Below are positions 11,283 to 22,920 of a DNA stretch of 64,000 nt, in pieces. The stretch covers positions 62,001-126,000 of the forward strand of contig CALYLX010000051.1 in assembly GCA_944990035.1 (NCBI GenBank). Reading direction: 5' to 3'. The position numbers and the translations under genes are program-made. The DNA comes from Clitopilus passeckerianus (taxonomy: Eukaryota; Basidiomycota; Agaricomycetes; Agaricales; Entolomataceae). The notes beneath the pieces are model-generated. The model made no database searches, was not told where the DNA came from, and saw only the letters and a list, made by a program, of their open reading frames with translations. Each line of letters begins with the position of its first letter. Positions within the stretch are counted from its first letter, which is position 1.

Positions 11283-13379
11283 TCAAGCGTGGCATATCAT
11301 ATGCTCTCGCATGTACGGAATGGCGGCACGGTGTTGACTGACAGCAAGCACGATGAAGCAGTGCCAGATGCAGTGAGAGCCTGTAGGCATATCCAGTCAA
11401 CACAAAAGTTCCACGACCAAACAAGAGAGTAAGACTGACCTCCGCCTACACAATCCAACCACTTCTGCACCGATGGTGGCAGGATACGCTCAGGGAAGTG
11501 AAGAGCGTAAAATAACAAACCGACGACATATGAAACCAAGGAAGGCACGACGGGCGCTGGAGATGTCGAATTAAGTTTGATGGCGGAAGACAGTAAAGGG
11601 CAAGGAACATACATATGAAACGGGCCATTTCTCCGGCCGAATAGAGGAAAGCAATTCCTGCTAGTGGTGCAATGGCAGAGAAGGCGAGACCCAGGAAGAA
11701 CATGATCCGGATGTGCTGGAGAGGAAGGCTGGTAAACGAAGAGTCTCTAGTGAGATAGGGTCATTGACATACTCGGTATTCTTTGTCGTTGAACCAATCC
11801 ATGAAGGGGAACACGTTGCCCGCAAGGCCAGTGGCGAAACAACAACCAAGGAATACGTAGCCCAAATTCGGATGGCATTGGTATCCATAATACACCACAG
11901 TTCCAACACTTGCGCTGATGAGCCTGTTTGTGGAATACCTGATCAGCCCTTGATCCGAAGCGATGAAACGAGATAATCACCATCCAATACCGATGTAGTC
12001 AATCCTCGCGCAGAGATCCATGCTCTTGTGGTGAGCGCACCCTGCCATGGTGTGCCACAAGGCACTGGTGAACAAGCAGAGCAGGGCAAAACACATGAAC
12101 AAACGTTCAGGTGTATCGATATGGTAGTCCGAGCCGAGAGCTGAGAGCGATTGCCAGCCCCAAAGAAGGAAAGGAACTAGGTGAGTATGAATATTAACTA
12201 TTCGGATCTGTCAGATAGGTCGAACGTGAGGAATGAAGGTGGACGCACGTGTTTCATTGTGCAATGCGAATAAAGACATAATAATCAGTGGCCACTTCTC
12301 AAGAGGTATGAACCTGCGAACGGGTTAATGCCACAATCGGGTTTAGGCACGTTCGAGACAGACCTGTATCCATGGGTGACGAAAGGGTTGTTCTTCCATT
12401 CTTCAGGAAGGTCAGAATATTGGATGAGCTTCACGCCCTGAAGCGAGCGGCGGACGGCATCCGTGACGTCTCTCGCGGCTTGCTCAATCGCTTCCTCTGC
12501 GCGGCTGATTTCTGTAGTGCCGTTATTGATTAAATCCTGCACGAGGTCTGATGACACGAGGGCGTCCAAGAAATCAGAAATGACTACTCGGGGAGTCATT
12601 GGAGGGTTTCCTAGGTCCATTGACGAGAGATGCGAGTGCAGGTTGTTCATGTGGTTGGATAGTGTAGGAACATAAGAAAGTGGTGTCTTCAGGAAATCCA
12701 TTTCGTGAAATCGTGAACGGACGTCGTCGAGCTTCGTACGCATTTCAGACAACATCTCTGGCATATCAGGGAGGTGTGGCATGTCCGGAAGATGGGTACG
12801 CATTTCAGCCATGTCAGGTAGGCGTGAGCGCATTTCGTCAAAGCCAGGAACAATAGGCAAGTCCGGTAGGTGGGATTTAACGAAATTCTCCATCCGAGAA
12901 ATGTCTGCGACATGAGGGAAGTCGGGGAGGTGTGCGCTCACGTCATCGCGAATTTCTTCCAAGATTTGAAGCGCAGTGTGAGCCCACTGTGCCCCGTCAT
13001 CAAGCTGGACGTCGGGTACATCCTTGGCATCCTCTTCGGAGCTTGGTGAATCGGAATTGGACAATTGCTCTTCAAGGTGTGCCAGGTAGGAGAGAACCAA
13101 AAATCGTAACGTGGCCAATGTCTCTATTGGTGAGGCTGAAGGAAGGTCAAGGGCCTCAAGCGTGAGTGGGAGAGGTTTGCATATGTTCAACTTGACAGCC
13201 GGCTTAGTTCGCGGTGCGGCTGACGACCGACGTCGAGCGCGTCGAGAGCGCGCTGCCGAGGGTGGTGGAGCAAGAGAGGAAGTCGTCGCCGTCGTCGTTT
13301 CTGTCGTATTGCAGCTCATCGTTCCAGACGATGATGGTGGCAGATAACTAGAAAGCGGCAGTGTCCCAGGAGACTTCAC
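11283..13379 (-). CDS. PAQR/HlyIII (AdipoR-like) membrane protein
   Basis: Seven-transmembrane progestin/adipoQ-receptor family, the group that includes yeast IZH proteins involved in sterol and zinc homeostasis. A long N-terminal exon (13379-12364, 338 codons) is Ser/Ala-rich. It then carries repeated LPD[MLF] units (about residues 150-215), and ends with DLPEEWKNNPFVTHGYR, the conserved entry to the domain. The following exons encode LHNETVNIHTH, an SALWHTMAGCAHH motif and, in the last exon, SHCIWHCF, i.e. the conserved Ser/His residues expected to bind zinc. The stop is at 11283. The N-terminal extension is far longer than in classical AdipoR proteins. The gene is divergent from PTH1 with only 231 bp between start codons. 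Confidence 0.9.
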
Positions 13380-13542
13380 CTGATTTTCATCGAACGTTTT
13401 CGAGCCATCAAGGGGTCCACTGTTCGGAGAATTTGTGTCCTGGGATCCGAATGACTAAGCAAAGGGCCAGCACAGCCTCTTCGGATTCCTAATGACAGCC
13501 AAGGTTCCGGACTCAACGACGCGCTCTGACTCTTTCACTCTC

Positions 13543-13548
13543 TATAAA
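13543..13548 (+). promoter_or_regulatory. TATA box of the peptidyl-tRNA hydrolase gene
   Basis: TATAAA 68 bp before the ATG at 13611, within the short divergent promoter shared with the PAQR gene. Confidence 0.5.
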
Positions 13549-13610
13549 ATGGCTGTAGCTCGCTGACTCAATCCTTAACATACACTTTCGCTTTATTATC
13601 ACCTGGAAGA

Positions 13611-14294
13611 ATGGTCGTGCAAATTCCAAGGCTGGTCGTTGCAGGGCTCGGAAATTATCCCATGCCTTTCACTCGGCATAGGTACGTATCTACTTCTGAC
13701 AATTGCGAGGAATGCAGGACCTAATTGACCTTGTACAGTGTCGGTCAAGTCATTGTTAATGCCCTGGCATTAAGATATGGCATAGAAATGAAAAACTCAA
13801 AGGCTTCAAAGCATGAGAAGCGTGCATATATTGGAAGGGGGGATGTTGTAATTAACGGGACCATGGTAGACTTGACACTCATGATATCCAGTAAGTTCTC
13901 CTACGGATTTCCACTTGTTCAAAAGTCTCAACGGAGTATAGAGCAACTAATGAATATATCCGGGCCGTCCATTGCTGCAGTGGCTCGTCACGCTGGAATA
14001 CCCAACAGCTCCCTCATTGTCATCTCCGATTCGCTCTCCCACAAGGTCAAAACTCTGAATATCCGGATGGGTGGTTCCGCCGAAGGTCACAATGGTGTTA
14101 GGAGCGCAATAGCTGCACTGGGTAACGATACCAATTTCTGGAGATTCAGAGTGGGAATCGGTCGTGACCAGGTTGACCCTGCGGCATATGTTCTACAGAA
14201 GCTGCCCTCACATGAGATCAAGTACTGGTCAGAAGATCAAGGACTTGAACTCGTCGCTTCGGCTATCCAAAGGATTGCACACAAGGGTGGCTAA
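13611..14294 (+). CDS. PTH1: Peptidyl-tRNA hydrolase (Pth1 family)
   Basis: Hydrolyses the ester bond of peptidyl-tRNAs released by stalled ribosomes, recycling tRNA; in fungi it is often mitochondrial. Exons 13611-13681, 13739-13890 and 13942-14294 join to 191 aa. Motifs seen: GLGNYPMPFTRHSVG (family GLGNPG..Y..TRHN block with the catalytic His), a QLMNISG block (equivalent of the family's FMNxSG), VISDSLSHKVKTLNIRMGG and GHNGVRSAIAALG. The usual GNPG is GNYP here and the Asp of the VxHDxL block is retained as D in VISDSL. Length agrees with bacterial and fungal Pth. Confidence 0.93.
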
Positions 14295-14829
14295 CAACTT
14301 GCGGTACCATTCTGGTGCGTCGCTATCTACCATCTGTTGCCGGCTTACCTAATCTCTCCTATTTCGGTAGCCGAACTATGGAAGCGCACTAATTCTGAAG
14401 GCTGCCAGCGGGCTCTCCCTGAGTTAATTCGCTACAGCGGCGGATATACGTGTCGTCCTTCCAGCGACTGCTCGCAAGGCTCCACTGCTTATTCGCCGCT
14501 ATACCGCCGGGCTCGGGCTTCTCGACGTAGAACATTGAATGAGAAGACCACGTCCTCCCAAATGGCAAGATAGAGCACATGTATATACCCTCAGAAATAC
14601 AATCCTCCTGATCACGCGATGACGTTGGCGCACAAGCGACTTTGATTCTGGCATGAGGGCTTCTTCGACGATGCGCCGCCTGCCGTAACACGAGGTATAA
14701 TCTCGGTCTTCTTTCAGAATTGGTCGAGTTCCATATGCTCAATTTGAGATAGACTGTCTTCTCCCTGTGTCTTGAAAACTTATAAGCCTGAGCCATTTCT
14801 TTCTTCCCTTGATCCACCCAGTGCCCATC
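14295..14829 (+). promoter_or_regulatory. Intergenic/promoter region of GH92 gene
   Basis: No gene seen. A TATAAG element at about 14781 lies about 50 bp before the GH92 start codon. Open frames on the minus strand here have no domain. Confidence 0.4.
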
Positions 14830-17800
14830 ATGTTTCTTCCTCCCACTTCGGCAGCAGCAATGCTGTTGTCGTTGACTCTGTCCTTACCAGTGACTGCTCA
14901 GCCTTCCCCCCAGGTGCAAAAGAGGATTATGGCTGCTATCAATAGCGCCAACAACCAGTCTACTCCTGATTATACGGCTTTTGTCAATCCTTTCATTGGA
15001 ACAGGTAACGTCTACCTCAATTATCATAAAGACAGTGTCTTACTTTTGGCACGCAGACAACTACGGTGATGTTTGGTATGGAGACTTTTCTTCTGCATAA
15101 CAGTAACTCGGCTCAGACGTTTCATCAGTCCTGGCGCGTCTATACCCTTCGGAATGGTGAGATGATTCTGCGCCACCCCTTGGATGTGATCGACTGACAC
15201 AAATGGAAAGGCCAAATTCTCTACCGACCTGACTGGATATGCACCTGCTGGTGGGTTAAATGTCTGTTTCGCATTTCTTGAATGATTTTACGATGCATGC
15301 ACAGGATATATTACTGATCCCAAGGAGAAGATTCGTGGTATCAGCCCACTGCATGATAGTGGAACGGGCTCTTCTCTGGGTACGAATGATGTTTTGTGAG
15401 GGCTCACTCAAATCTTAACTCAGTCTTCAGGAACCTACGGAAACTTTGAAATCATGCCACTCCTTTGCCCTCATGGATTTGACACCTGCACAACCACACT
15501 CCTTGCTCGTGAACGTCTTCGTAAACCTAACACCGACGGTCTGTTCATTCCATGTATCTTCGGGATGAGGTTATTGAATAAGCGTTTGTGATCTCGAATA
15601 GACGCATACCCCGGATATTTCTCGCAAACTCTTGATAACAATATAAAAATAGAAGCAACTGCCACCCGACGCGCTGGCCTCGAACGATTCACCTTCCCTA
15701 AAGGATCCAAACCATACTTCGTCTTGGACTTGGCTAACGACCTTCCGAACTCCTTCGCTGGTGGAACTTTAGACATAGACCCTGGCAAGGGAAGGGTGAC
15801 TATTGGAGGTAGTTGGGGATCCAGGTTTGTGTCTAAGCGCAGACAGACCACCGTTTAGTCCTGACCCTCTTATGAAAAGCTTCGGACCCAGCCGATACAA
15901 CTACCAAGCATTTGCCTGTTACGACCTTACTAACGGAGGATCCCAGAAGCTAGATGAATACGGTGTCTGGACTGGAGATACGTGAGTATCCTAAGCGCTG
16001 CTCCTCATACCTATCAGCTGATGTTCTTTACATAGATTCGGCTTGGATGCAAAAGGGCTGGGCCAAACCCATCTTAACTTCACCCTCAACCTCATTGGCG
16101 GCGTCTACCAGTCTGGTGCCCTCTTCTCCTACCAGGCCAAAGCAGACCCCGCAAACCCGATTATTATCCGTGTTGGAGTGTCATTCCGGTCAGTTGAGCA
16201 AGCTTGCGCCAACGCAGAGACCGAGATTGGATTATCTTCCTTTAACGATATTCTTGGACAAGCAAAGGCTCTCTGGCAGGAGAAGCTCAGCAAGATTGAA
16301 ATTGATGTTCCGAACACACCTCCGAATGTCACCGAAATGTTATACTCGTCGTTGTACCGCACTTTCTTGACGCCTGTAAGTGGTACTCTGTTCCTCGGGC
16401 GTTGCGTATTGGCTGAATAGCACGGTGCAGAACAATGCTACTGGAGAATCACAAGGCGTATTCGCAGACACCAAGTCTTTCTACTTCGACTCGCTCTATT
16501 GCAGGTATGTTGTTTGCATTGGTGTTCTCAAGACCCCTGATCTCAACCTCGCAAACAGCTGGGACACTGTGGGTTCTTCTCATGGACAAAAAGGTGACAT
16601 GCCCATTGAACATTTGGCCACAGTTCAGGACCTTCTACCCACTGCTTGGGCTCCATTCTCCTGTTGAATTTGCTCAAATTGTGGATACTTATATCGATGG
16701 CTGGCGCAAGAATGGATGGATGCCCGAATGTCGTGCCAATAACTTGCCCGGATGGACTCAGGGAGGTAAGCATCCTACCTGCTGCGTCATTGTCTCAGGT
16801 TGCCACTGACAACGAAATAGGTTCCAGCGCCGATAATATCGTTTCTCATTTCGCTGTTAGCTATCATAACGAAGCTGCAAACCTTGGAATCGACCTCAAC
16901 GAACTCTACGGTGCCCTGCTGGCCGACGGAGAACTCAATCCTCCCGAATGGAACATTCAAGGACGACAGGTAAACGTATACAAGTACGTGCATACACCTG
17001 TTCCCCAGGTTCCTTACTCATAGTCCAAAAGGCAATACGGGTACGTACCCTTCGGTGTGCTCGACGTCTCAAGTACGGGGAGGCAGACTCGAGAAGGGAG
17101 CAGAACGCTTGAGGTGGGTGTAGTAAAGTTTTCTGAGCTGGAGCCAGTTGTGGACGCATCGACAGTATGCCTTTGAAGATTTCGGCATTCGCCAGGTAGC
17201 ACAACTCCTTGGTAAAGCAGACGACGTCGCTAAGTACACAAACCGTTCGCTCGTGAGTTCATGCTATCGTGTCTCAGTCCAGCCGTTAAGCGCTTGTTGT
17301 CCCTTAGTCGTACCGCAACGTTTGGGACCCTAGTGTCAAGAGTGACGGATTCGCAGGTACGGCCAGAATCTTCCCTGACCCAATTTAATCTTAACTCGAT
17401 GTTATATCACTAGGCTTTATGCAGAAACGCTACCCTAACGGAACATTCTTCTACAACAACCCTGTGGACTGCTCACCAAAGGATACCAACTCTTCTCGTG
17501 CTTGCTCGCTTCAATCTACCAATCAGAACGGGTTTTACGAATCGTCTGCTTGGGAGTATAGTTGGTAAGGAAATCCAACACTGATGTTCGTTTTAATGCT
17601 GACAGAGCTCTAGGTATGCTCCTCACGATACTGCGCATCTTATCGAGCTTATGGGCGGCAACGTGAGCTTCTATGATGATGCCTTGAGACGTCTTGTTTA
17701 AACGACCTTTCCAGGACACCTTCGTGAAGCGTCTTGATCACTTCTTCGATGTGAGTGACTTCTAGTGCGTTTTGCAAACTTTTGCTGACGGCCAAGCTCA

Positions 17801-18495
17801 GAATGGCTACTATCTAGCCGAAAATGAGCCTTCTTTCCAGGTATTCACTCCTGCTTCTGGAGTAATACGAGTCGATTTTGAGTCTGATTGCTATAGACGC
17901 CGATTGGGTATCATTATGCGGACCATCCGACAAAGTCAGTAGATCGTGTCCGCGACGTTGTTTTCAGTCACTTTGACATCAGTGAGCCGCCCGTCCCTGT
18001 CCTTGAACCATACCTCTTACATGCATTTGAAGCTCCCGATGGCCTGCCTGGAAATGATGATCAGGCTGCTATGGCGTCGCTTTTATCATTCCATCTTCTT
18101 GGCTTCTATCCAGGTAGGACCATACGGGTTTCAATCCGAAGCTGTTAAACGCGTTTTTAGTTCCCTCAAGCACCCAATACCTGGTCCTTTCGCCATTCAT
18201 TCCAAAATATACCATTCACAACTCCTACCTAAACGTCAGCACCACTGTCACTACCGTCAATTACTCCAAGAAGTCTATCGCTAAAGTTATCCCGCCGGGC
18301 GTTCCTGCGTATGTCGCGAACGTTACTGTGAATGGGAAGCCAACAGAATCGAGATGCCATTTCGATTTCTACGATGTGTTTAGGGTCGGTGGGGAAGTGG
18401 AGATCACACTCACGGCAGATAAAAACGCGGTCGATAGCTGTGATGGGCAGTTGCCTGAAAGCATTTCGACCGGGGGATTCGCCTCAGCGCGATAG
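14830..18495 (+). CDS. Secreted GH92 alpha-mannosidase
   Basis: Family GH92 exo-alpha-mannosidase (calcium-dependent, typically acting on alpha-1,2-linked mannose of N-glycans or fungal mannan). A clear signal peptide starts at the ATG at 14830 (hydrophobic core LLSLTLSLPVTA, then AQPSPQ). Roughly 20 small exons give a continuous protein of about 780-800 aa. GH92 landmarks in order: YTAFVNPFIGTGNYGDV near the N-terminus, GISPLHDSGTGSSLGTYG, SLYRTFLTPNNATGE, FYFDSLYCSWDTFRTFYPLL, WMPECRANNLPGWTQGG, SSADNIVSHFAVSYHNEA, SAWEYSWYAPHDTAHLIELMGG and GNDDQAAMASLLSFHLLGFYP. Several N-glycosylation sites (NFT, NVT, NRS, NGT) fit secretion. An in-frame upstream ATG-less extension exists but would bury the signal peptide. 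Confidence 0.94.
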
Positions 18496-19181
18496 GAGCT
18501 CCATTCGTAGTAGGTATCGAGAATAGTTTGGTGCTCAAGGTTGATAAATACAAGCGCCACACGCCGTAGCGCAAGTTGTCTAGAAGCATTTTTATTACTA
18601 TTATATTGCATTCCTATCAAAGCTGCAAGCCCGGTCACGAGAGGGTTTCTTATTACTGCACGATGTTGGCATGCCAGTTCCGTCGATAAAAGCGATATGA
18701 GGGGGAATACACAAGGTGTGAAAGAGATCAACAGATATGATATCACAGGGCAAAATTCGTTACAGATGTGTATATACATATCAACATGGTAACTGGAGTG
18801 TAGTCGTAAAAACAAAAGTAATCACAAGCCCGGCAGTAGCTGTAAGAAGTACAGGGTATGGCGTAAGGTATGTAAGCACGGTGATACACTAGGTATACCG
18901 TTGCAGCCGTATACAATATCGAGAGATCTGAATCAGTGTAATAACGTATAGTAAAACCTATAAATGAATCGTAATAGAACCATGCGTGATTTCGTTATCA
19001 AAAGAAAAAAATCAATTTACATTTTATGAGGGATTTGGGGTCGAGAAGCAATTTCGGTTTACGTGGACTACGAACTTGAAGGGCCCGCATTGGGTAATTG
19101 GATTGTAACGTCTCTTGGCCCTTCTAGAGTATGCTTAAGGCCAGATCTGTTAGGGGAAAGCCATTAGTACTGGGGTCAGAT
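18496..19181. other. Convergent 3' intergenic region
   Basis: 3' flanks of the plus-strand GH92 gene and the minus-strand low-complexity protein gene. AT-rich, with no gene or RNA recognised. Confidence 0.5.
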
Positions 19182-22100
19182 TTAGCTCAGTTTGACCAGG
19201 CACTCCTCCAATAGAGGACAAAAAGCGAGGCACCTAAAACTGGGAAGGAAAATAAACCAATGGTACGCACTTGTTGAAGAAACTGACTGCAGTAGTCTTC
19301 TGGGCTCCGGCCTGCTTGACAGGGCCAAACTTGATTTTCAACGATGGTTTGTCCTCCAACATGGCTACGACTAGACCCTCCTTGATGTTCTTGAGAGCTG
19401 AGGCGCCGTCATTTGTGACATCAAGATCGACAGACGTAGCCTCTGGGAATGCTGGATGATTATCAACCTCCAGCTCATCATGATCTGAGATTGCGAGAGA
19501 ACACTTACTGTCAGCTAACCACGTCTTTTCAACCTTCCTCATTCCCTTGATGTTCCCCCTCTCCTCAGACAGCTTCAGTTGGACCTCCTTCTTTGTCTCT
19601 AGTGTAATTGCGTTACTCAGCTCCTGCTCCAATTCCGCAATCTTGTCGACGTTCTTCAAAAGGTCCTTCTTATGCTGTAGCACCACTTCGAAACGTTTGT
19701 TCGGGCCCACAGGTAAAGGAGCCGCTGTAACATCTGGTGTCTGCGGCTCTTGCAGTTGCTCCTCCTCCTCTTGCCCGGCTTCAGCGCCCTGATCGCCTTG
19801 GTCAAAGTTTTCATCGTCGTTGAAGTCGCCAAGGAGATCACCTCCAGCCCCAGTGTTTCCGCCTCCGTCCCACGCATCCTGACCACCACCGGTGTTGAAG
19901 TCGAGCTCATCAAATCCGCCGCCAGTGTTACCCCCTGACGAGAAAGGATTATTATTGCCGCCACTGAACTCCTCGCCCCAACCGGTATTGAGGTTGAATT
20001 TGTTCCCACCTCCCGTGTTCCCGCCTCCAAAGCCGAATCCAGAGTTGCCAGAGGTCCCGAAAAGCGACGTCGTTGGATTTTCCGTAGCAGCCGGAGTCTG
20101 TGGCTTACTGTTCTTCCCTTTTCTGTCCCAAAGTGACCCTGTGCCGATCTCCGAAGCCGCTTTCTTTTCTTTTTCTTTCTCCTGCTCATCTTGTTGCAAT
20201 AATGCATCGATGCTACCCTTCTTCTTCCTTCCAGCAGGACCTGCAGGCAATGTCCCGGGTGTCCCAATCTCGGTAACAGCTTTCCTGTTCGTGGGTTCCG
20301 CGCTAGGCTCACGACTTGGCTCCCTCGACCCCTTTCTCGACCCTTTAGCACCAGTTCCAGTTCCAGTTCCAGTTCCAACCTCCGTCTGGGCCTTGTTATT
20401 TAACTTCTCAAGCGACGGCTCCCTACTAGGCTGCCTCGAGCCTCTCCTACTTCCCACCACAGACCCCGACACAGGAGGCACCGAAGTAGTCGGCGCCGTC
20501 GGAGCCGGAGCCGGAGTCGTAACACGAGCTGGCGTTGTAGAAGTAGGCGGGGTAGGAGCAGGAACAGGCTTAGCACCAATCCCAACCTCCGACGCAGATT
20601 TCGCGAATCCAGACAAGGAAATCGCGCTATTCCGCCTAGAGTGGTACGTCGGAGGTCGGCCGCGGTCGTCACTTTCCCAAGTTTCGGGTTCTGGTACTGT
20701 TCCTTCCGGTTGGGTGAAGAACTCAGGAGCGGGAACCGGGGGCGGGACCATCCCGGCGCCAGTGAACGTACTTCCTCCCCCAAGAGAACCGGCGAGAGTT
20801 TTGGTTTGTGTCTGCTGAGGTGTTCGTGGGTTCCAGGGAGATCCGGAGAAATCGTAGTCGAGGACGGAGCCGTTCTTCTTCTTTCCTCTGCCCAAACCAA
20901 GCATCTGTCCAAGTGGCTGTCTCATTTCGCCAAACTCGGATGTGTTGCCGGGTTGCTCGTGAAGGTCTCCAAGGGCGTCCTCCTCGTGCTCGTGGGGGAC
21001 GTCCATGGGAGGCGGGGTGGTGATCGAGGTGTCAACGGCAGGAAGGGGGATGGGAGCGACTTGGTATGTGAATGTCAGCTCGGGGCGTTTCACCGGAAGG
21101 GGTGTTTGTTCGTCTTGATACTCCAGCTCGTCCCGTGCAGCATCTTCGTGGTTGACATTCTCGAATGAGGAATCGGTGGGGACTCGGTCGTGGATGATGG
21201 CTTGCCCAGGCGGGGGAGGAACCACACGGACCTCTTCGCCTGAGCTAGCTTCACCTTTGGAGATATTTTCCCATTCATCGTCACCGTAGCTGTTAGGAAT
21301 CAGAGGCATCTCGGCGGTAGGAGGAGGCAGCTCATCGGGGGCAAGCCCAGTATGAAGGTAGTCTGGATTGGCGGTGGTCGAAGCCAGGGGAAGGTGTGAC
21401 GGATGTTGGAGAATGGTGGACTCGGAGGGGGTAGGTAGCGCAATATCAGGGCGGGTAGGGGTAGATTCGTCGCCAACGTCTTCAACATACGCCTTTGCCT
21501 TTCCTTTTCCTTTCGCCTTCTTCAGAGCAGCTCTTTCCCGTTCAGTCTCCGTATCTGAATCATCTTCGTCTGGGATTTCGGCAGGATTGTGGAGGGAGGT
21601 GCCAACAGAATGCGTGATGGTGGAAGTTGTGGACCTGTTGTCGTCGTCCGCGCCATTGTCAGTGTCGGGGTAGGACGCCAGCCTTCCGGGACGTCCAGTC
21701 AGGAATGAGAACGCATTGAAGGCACTGCCAAAGAGACCTCCTCCACTGCTTTCAGTGGAGACGTCAGAGTAGGGGCTGCGTAGGCCAACAGAAGTGGAGG
21801 AGGGTGTCGCTGTAACTTCAGTGCCGGCTTCTGAAATCGTATCTCCGGGGAAGGCACCAGGAACGGGGCGACGAGAGGCGCGGGGGACGAACCGCGAGGA
21901 GAAGGATTGGATGAGAGGGGGAGGTTGGGTCGTTGAGGTGATCACACTGACTTCAGAGGGTGCGCCGGATGGTGAAAACCTGACGGTCGTTGTCCTCGTT
22001 CCGATCGGCCTGGACGAGTAGACGCTGTCGGAATATCTCCTGCTATCATTCCAGGGGAGAGAGATCGATGGCAGAGAGCGTGTCATGTAGTACATGTCGC

Positions 22101-22587
22101 GGCGGAAGCGCCTCCAGAAGCGCCGCATCCCAACATCGGCCCAGATAGTAGGTGTGATATCTGCGAGAATCACACCTAACCCGGTCCAAAGGGCAATGAG
22201 GAGAACACGCATAAGTGATTCCGTGAGCATGTAGTCAACGAACAGGCGGACGCAGAAGGCAAGGTAGGCCTCGTAAGGTGGTTGGGCGGAACGGGATGTG
22301 CTTGAACGGGATGTGCTGCTGCTCCTGCTCCGACTGCTTCGACTTCGTTTCTTTGCTTTTGTCATGAAGTGCTGCAGCACTACTCCCTCCCATAGGCCGA
22401 CCAAAGTCCCTGTTAACTTGTTCTCGTTGCCGCCTATCCGGTCAATGACGAATCGCAATGCCAGTCCAGCGAGTATTGAGGAAAGGGTATCCATGATGGA
22501 GTTGACATCTATGGGGCCCTGCGACGACGATGAAGAGGAGGAACGTCGAGGACGGGAGGAGGAGAAGTAGGAGGATACGATGCTCAT
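19182..22587 (-). CDS. Large membrane-anchored low-complexity protein
   Basis: Nearly single-exon gene of about 1120 aa with no recognised domain. From N- to C-terminus: a Ser-rich start; two hydrophobic regions (about residues 30-50 and 110-150, the latter ending in a long hydrophobic helix), suggesting membrane insertion; a long acidic, Ser/Pro/Thr-rich disordered region; and two imperfect copies of a GSR.GSR.PSREPS unit separated by a Gly-Thr tract encoded by a hexanucleotide repeat. An Asn/Gly/Phe-rich stretch follows (units such as GGNTGGG), then a predicted coiled coil (about 60 residues, LLKNVDKIAELEQEL), and a short C-terminal segment. The ATG at 22587 is preferred over an in-frame ATG 37 codons upstream, whose peptide is encoded by A/T-rich leader-like sequence. 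The last few residues depend on a final intron whose acceptor is unclear (19234 or nearby). Confidence 0.7.
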
Positions 22588-22920
22588 CCTAACGAGGAGC
22601 AACCGTGATAATGGAAATAATAATATGTTTTTCGAGAAATAAAGAAAAACAACGAAAAAGGGAAATTTGCTTGGTTGAGTTAGCGGGAATGTTCCCACGA
22701 TAATGATGGCTTTCTCCCAAGTGTGCTATGGCGTGTTAAGAGGCTAGCAGTTTACATACCAACAATGTTTCAATATCTGGGCCATTCATATCGATGCTCT
22801 GAGTCCTCTTCACGGGAAGGGTCGTGTCACTCCTCATTTGGATACGTGCATCTTGATCATGCCAGGAGGTCTCTCATTTAACATTAACCATGCGTCAAAG
22901 AAAGTTGCAAACCACTCAAA
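22588..22920. promoter_or_regulatory. Divergent promoter region
   Basis: 333 bp between the divergent genes starting at 22587 (-) and 22921 (+). No TATA element or repeat stands out. Confidence 0.35.

Noticed and set aside
20641..21168. Several long plus-strand frames opposite 19.2-22.6 kb
   Set aside because: Shadows of the repetitive minus-strand gene; composition mirrors its codon bias.
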